A stretch of 64,000 nt of DNA from UBA11574 sp963752565 (lineage in GTDB: Bacteria; Desulfobacterota; Desulfobacteria; Desulfobacterales; UBA11574). The stretch spans positions 1 to 64,000 of the forward strand of contig CAVVZC010000015.1 in the NCBI GenBank assembly GCA_963752565.1. Reading direction: 5' to 3'. Positions 60,904 to 64,000 of the stretch are shown piece by piece. The notes under the pieces were generated by a model. That model saw only the letters and a list, made by a program, of their open reading frames with translations. It searched no databases and was not told the DNA's origin. A program made the position numbers and the translations under genes. Each line of letters begins with the position of its first letter. Position 1 is the stretch's first letter.

Positions 60904-62109
60904 ATGAAAACCGGAGATGTCATTCAATTCAGCGCCCGGGCTCTGTCGGGGTACCCAACCCGAACGTTTTTGATGATTCTTGCCATGGCGATCGGTGTGG
61001 CGTCGGTCATTCTGCTCACCGCATTGGGAGAGGGCGCCCGCAGGTATGTAACCAACGAGTTTACCTCTCTGGGCACTTACCTGCTGATCGTATTGCCTGG
61101 TCGGTCTGAAACAACCGGCGGCCCGCCCCCGCTGCTGGGGGAAACCCCCCGAGATCTTACACTTCAAGACGCTCTGTCCCTTACCCGGCATTCCGCCATC
61201 CGCCGTGTGGCACCCATCACGGTGGGTTCCGCCCCGGTTTCTTGGAAGCATCGAAACCGGGAAGTTACTGTTCTCGGTTCCACTGAGGCGCTTTTTGAAA
61301 TCCGCCATCTTTCAATGGCCCAGGGCAGGTTCATCCCCGCCGGCGACCCCACGAGGGGCCTGGCGGTCTGTGTGATAGGGTACAAGCTCAAAAGAGAACT
61401 CTTTGGGAATCAATCCCCTCTGGGCCAATGGGTTCGCATCGGTGAACGCCGTTTTCGGATCATCGGAGTGCTGGCCAAGAAAGGCCAGTCACTGGGACTG
61501 GACATAGGGGACCTGGTGGTTGTACCTGTAGCCTCTGCACAGACCCTGTTCAATACTTCGGCGCTTTTCCGAATCCTGGTTCAGGCCAACGGCCGCGATG
61601 CGATTTCCAGAGCCAAGGAAACGATATTGACCACCATCCGGGAACGGCACGAAGGCGAAGACGATGTCACCGTCATCACCCAGGATGCCCTGCTTTCCAC
61701 TTTTGATCGGATTCTCGTGACCATGACCCTGAGTGTTGCCGGCATTGCCGCCATCAGTCTGTCGGTTGCCGGTATCCTGATCATGAACGTCATGCTGATT
61801 GCTGTTTCACAGCGCACCTCAGAAGTCGGACTTCTCAAGGCCATCGGCACCCCGGGCACCCAAATCCTTCGACTTTTCCTGGCGGAATCCGCTATTCTCT
61901 CGCTTATCGGTGCAGGTTTTGGGGTCATCCTGGCATATTTAGGGACCTGGGGGCTCGCGCGCGCATTTCCCAGATTTCCGTTCACGGTTCCGGTCTGGGC
62001 CCTGGGCGCAGCGGTCTTTGTTGCGCTTCTGACGGGCCTGGTATTCGGGGTGCTGCCCGCAAGACGGGCGGCAAAACTCGATCCGGTGCAGGCGTTGTCA
62101 AGAAGATAA
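60904..62109 (+). CDS. FtsX-type ABC permease 1
   Basis: 401 residues. An N-terminal helix (TFLMILAMAIGVASVILLTA), a periplasmic MacB_PCD domain (LGTYLLIVLPGRSETTGGPP, ALFEIRHLSMAQGRFIP), then three C-terminal helices: LSVAGIAAISLSVAGILIMN, FLAESAILSLIGAGFGVILA and VWALGAAVFVALLTGLVFGV. The FtsX fold of four spans is complete. It exports peptides, antibiotics or lipids in MacB-type systems; substrate unknown. 4-nt gap to the ATPase. Confidence 0.92.
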   Translation: MKTGDVIQFSARALSGYPTRTFLMILAMAIGVASVILLTALGEGARRYVTNEFTSLGTYLLIVLPGRSETTGGPPPLLGETPRDLTLQDALSLTRHSAIRRVAPITVGSAPVSWKHRNREVTVLGSTEALFEIRHLSMAQGRFIPAGDPTRGLAVCVIGYKLKRELFGNQSPLGQWVRIGERRFRIIGVLAKKGQSLGLDIGDLVVVPVASAQTLFNTSALFRILVQANGRDAISRAKETILTTIRERHEGEDDVTVITQDALLSTFDRILVTMTLSVAGIAAISLSVAGILIMNVMLIAVSQRTSEVGLLKAIGTPGTQILRLFLAESAILSLIGAGFGVILAYLGTWGLARAFPRFPFTVPVWALGAAVFVALLTGLVFGVLPARRAAKLDPVQALSRR

Positions 62110-62429
62110 AGTGAAGTGTCCGTATCCAGGCGCCGCCCCAGAGGGAGGACCCGGCGTTGGTTATCTCCGTATGAGATTTGTTTAGTTGGAAGTTCATTGA
62201 ATTATTGAAATTACAAATATCAAATCACAAATATCAAATAATTTCCAATGACCGAAATTCGAAAAGCCAAACAAATTCTCGCCCTTGAAGGTTTTGATCA
62301 TTGAATATTGCAATATAATTTTATTTGGAATTTGGTGCATAGAATTTGTGATTTTAGACACAAAACTCAAAGGCAGAGCTATATTTCTTTGACCTGTCCC
62401 AGAGGAGAAGGTTTTCAGGACTAAATAAA
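62110..62429. other. intergenic with repeat inside the ABC operon
   Basis: 320 nt between the two permease genes, unusually long for this operon. It holds the MITE-like repeat at 62205-62360 and a short A/T-rich lead with AGGAG-like sequence before the GTG start of permease 2. No frame. Confidence 0.5.
62205..62360. repeat. MITE-like repeat between two permease genes
   Basis: Left end TCAAATCACAAATATC and right end AATTTGTGATTTTAGA are inverted copies, with internal short inverted pieces (CCAATGACCGAAATTC against GATCATTGAATATT). Many similar 'ACAAATcaCAAATatcAAAT' elements exist in Desulfobacterales as I recall; only one is in this window. No transposase. Confidence 0.55.
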
Positions 62430-63629
62430 GTGTTGATCAGGGATTCCACAAAGCTGGCCATGGGTGCCATATCCAGCCAGAGGATGCGCAGTTTTCTCAC
62501 CGCCCTGGGCATTGCCGTGGGCATCGCATCGGTGGTGCTGCTTACCTCCATCGGTGAAGGCATTCACCAATTCGTTCTCTCGGAGTTCACACAGTTCGGC
62601 ACCAACCTTATTGCTGTTACGCCGGGCAAAACCACCACCGCCGGCATGTCAGGAGCCGTTATCAGCAATGTGCGCCCTTTGAGCATCGATGACGCGCTGG
62701 CCCTTGAGCGAAGTCCCCGGATCCTTGGAATGGTTCCCTTTGTCCAGGGAAACGCTCCTGTGGAATTCGGAAAGCGCAGCAGACGGACTTATGTCTTCGG
62801 TGTCGGTTCTCAGGTGCCCACTGTGTGGCAAATGAAGGTCGCCGTGGGCCGATTCCTCCCGGATGACGATCCCCGAACCGCCCGCGCCTTTGCCGTGCTG
62901 GGCAAAAAGGTGAGGGATGAGCTTCTCGGCAAGGTGAATCCTCTCGGCCGTCGTATCCGGATCGGTGGAGAGCGATTCCGGGTCATCGGCGTTATGGAAT
63001 CCAAGGGGCAGATGCTTGGATTCGACCTGGATGACGCTGTTTACATCCCGACCGCTAGAGCCCTGGCGATGTTCGACCGGGAAAGTCTGATGGAAATTGA
63101 TCTGATTTATGCCGCGGGCAGTAACCTGGATGACATTGTGAAAAGCGTCAAAACTCTGCTCATGGACCGGCACGGATCAGAAGATTTCACCATTATCACC
63201 CAGGAACAGATGCTGGATGTGCTGGGCTCCGTGCTAGACATACTCACTCTGGCGGTGGGCGCTTTGGGAGGGATTTCACTTCTGGTCGGAGGCGTTGGCA
63301 TCCTCACGATCATGACGATCAGTGTGAATGAAAGGAGGTCCGAGATCGGGCTGTTTTGCGCTATAGGTGCGAACCGCTGGCAGATACTCACCCTTTTCAT
63401 TGGCGAAGCCGTTGTGCTTGCGAGCATCGGCGGCTTCGCCGGTCTGATTTTCGGTGCCGGGGGCGCATGGCTCCTGGGAGCGACGGTTCCCGCGCTGCCC
63501 ACCCACACCCCGTGGCTGTATGTATTTCTGGCTGAAATCCTTGCTGTCGTTATCGGTCTTCTGGCCGGGGTTCTGCCTGCCCTCAAGGCTGCAAACCTGG
63601 ATCCAATCGAGGCATTGAGAGCCGAATAA
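62430..63629 (+). CDS. FtsX-type ABC permease 2
   Basis: 399 residues starting at GTG 62430. Same layout as permease 1: SFLTALGIAVGIASVVLLTS, periplasmic domain (FGTNLIAVTPGKTTTAGMSG, YVFGVGSQVPTVWQMKVAVG), and three helices (AVGALGGISLLVGGVGILTI, LFIGEAVVLASIGGFAGLIF, PWLYVFLAEILAVVIGLLAG). It probably pairs with permease 1 as a heterodimer around the one ATPase. An independent single-gene function is less likely. Confidence 0.9.
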   Translation: MLIRDSTKLAMGAISSQRMRSFLTALGIAVGIASVVLLTSIGEGIHQFVLSEFTQFGTNLIAVTPGKTTTAGMSGAVISNVRPLSIDDALALERSPRILGMVPFVQGNAPVEFGKRSRRTYVFGVGSQVPTVWQMKVAVGRFLPDDDPRTARAFAVLGKKVRDELLGKVNPLGRRIRIGGERFRVIGVMESKGQMLGFDLDDAVYIPTARALAMFDRESLMEIDLIYAAGSNLDDIVKSVKTLLMDRHGSEDFTIITQEQMLDVLGSVLDILTLAVGALGGISLLVGGVGILTIMTISVNERRSEIGLFCAIGANRWQILTLFIGEAVVLASIGGFAGLIFGAGGAWLLGATVPALPTHTPWLYVFLAEILAVVIGLLAGVLPALKAANLDPIEALRAE

Positions 63630-63926
63630 CGTAAATTTTACCTAATTGGTTTCATTGGGCGGGCAGGGTAAACTTTAACTCATTCCCTCATTAAACACGT
63701 GACAATTGTTCCGACCTAAACTTGATTTTACAGAATCGTAAGGCGGGTCAAGCAGGAACGAGAACCTACTTATAGCCGGCTTGACATTGGAGATTCCTTG
63801 GCGTATGTTAGCTTGTAAATCAAGGGCTTGAGGGATTTTGAAAATGGGATTCAGGGATTGAAGAATTGAGAATGAGGCGAATTTTCCCCATCTCTAAGTG
63901 CTAAATCGTAGGGCAAGGAGAAGAAT
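63630..63926. other. intergenic with promoter of the last gene
   Basis: About 300 nt, ends the ABC operon. Nothing coding. A clear sigma-70-type promoter sits at 63781-63809 (see that entry). Confidence 0.5.
63781..63809 (+). promoter_or_regulatory. sigma-70-type promoter
   Basis: TTGACA (63781-63786), 17-nt spacer, TATGTT (63804-63809). The gene starts 118 nt downstream. Confidence 0.7.
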
Positions 63927-64000
63927 ATGAACGTCACATTTTATGGTGCGGCCAGAGAGGTTACCGGATCCATGCATCTGCTCGACAGCGGAACGGATCG
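63927..64000 (+). CDS. metallo-beta-lactamase-fold RNA-processing protein, 5' end only
   Basis: Only 25 codons are inside the window: MNVTFYGAAREVTGSMHLL then DSGTDR. This start is typical of beta-CASP metallo-beta-lactamase RNA nucleases and their relatives (FYGAAREVTGS). AAGGAG stands 6 nt before the ATG. The rest lies beyond 64000. Confidence 0.75.
   Translation, partial: MNVTFYGAAREVTGSMHLLDSGTD

Noticed and set aside
62205..62260. CAAAT-type short repeats as a CRISPR array
   Set aside because: The repeats are too short and irregular, with no spacers and no cas genes; it is an inverted-repeat element.
1..64000. tRNA and rRNA genes
   Set aside because: No T-arm with a full cloverleaf and no conserved rRNA segment was found by eye; only a tmRNA-end-like fragment near 2.2 kb.

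Overview
The window looks like a chromosomal segment of a mesophilic sulfate-reducing-type deltaproteobacterium (Desulfobacterota, probably Desulfobacterales). This is inferred from the gene set: a 7TMR-type histidine kinase with an NtrC-type regulator, a long D-3-phosphoglycerate dehydrogenase, a TIGR04211-like SH3/anchor protein, an ArsM fused to a C_GCAxxG_C_C domain, GEMM (c-di-GMP-I class) riboswitches, a PEP-CTERM protein, and many degenerate intergenic repeats. No rRNA, tRNA or CRISPR array was seen. No database search was run; family names come from motifs read by eye.

Layout. 0.4-19.8 kb is mostly housekeeping and signalling: a CmoA-like methyltransferase pair, an MltD-like transglycosylase, HtpX, a two-component pair (the kinase carries a single-base frameshift), a DAO-family oxidoreductase whose 3' end runs antisense into a dead DUF4136 gene, a thiolase, a HEAT/HD-GYP pair and a cNMP-HDOD/SH3 pair. 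19.8-31.4 kb holds a riboswitch-controlled 54-residue membrane protein, a lone receiver, an M1 aminopeptidase, an arsR-arsM-CMD arsenic cluster, a MoCo-carrier-like protein, a CitE-like lyase, serA and a divergent PurD-like ATP-grasp enzyme. 31.8-41 kb and 46.4-52.6 kb are AT-rich accessory stretches full of small proteins, small-RNA-like units, GEMM riboswitches, dispersed intergenic repeats, a group II intron relic, an ISL3 relic and a dead tyrosine recombinase. 41.2-46.4 kb carries a LMW phosphatase, two EamA transporters, an aldo/keto reductase between two broken four-helix-bundle cassettes, and a Nudix hydrolase. 52.9-64 kb has a hybrid PAS kinase, a LemA/DUF2207 pair, and a MacAB-like ABC export operon with two FtsX-type permeases.

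How the parts may work together. Three GEMM-I riboswitches, each followed by a terminator, precede a 54-aa membrane protein, a PEP-CTERM mini-protein (with a coupled 50-aa Arg-rich protein) and a DUF4136 lipoprotein; an HD-GYP phosphodiesterase and a possible PilZ-like protein are in the same window. This suggests (inference) a second-messenger-controlled set of small envelope proteins. A second layer consists of dispersed promoter-like elements: a two-copy small RNA unit with the same TTGACA-N17 promoter and a CACAwwGTG motif in its spacer, and a four-copy repeat centred on GATATCTGTATATC lying upstream of otherwise unrelated small genes. A tandem pair of 30-31 residue single-span membrane peptides with near-identical leaders (49.27-49.89 kb) is the most striking unrecognised gene family here.

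Several genes need one base added or removed to read through (6.77, 35.4 and 48.24 kb and the IS relic). Two lie in G runs, so sequencing or assembly error should be kept in mind before calling them pseudogenes.
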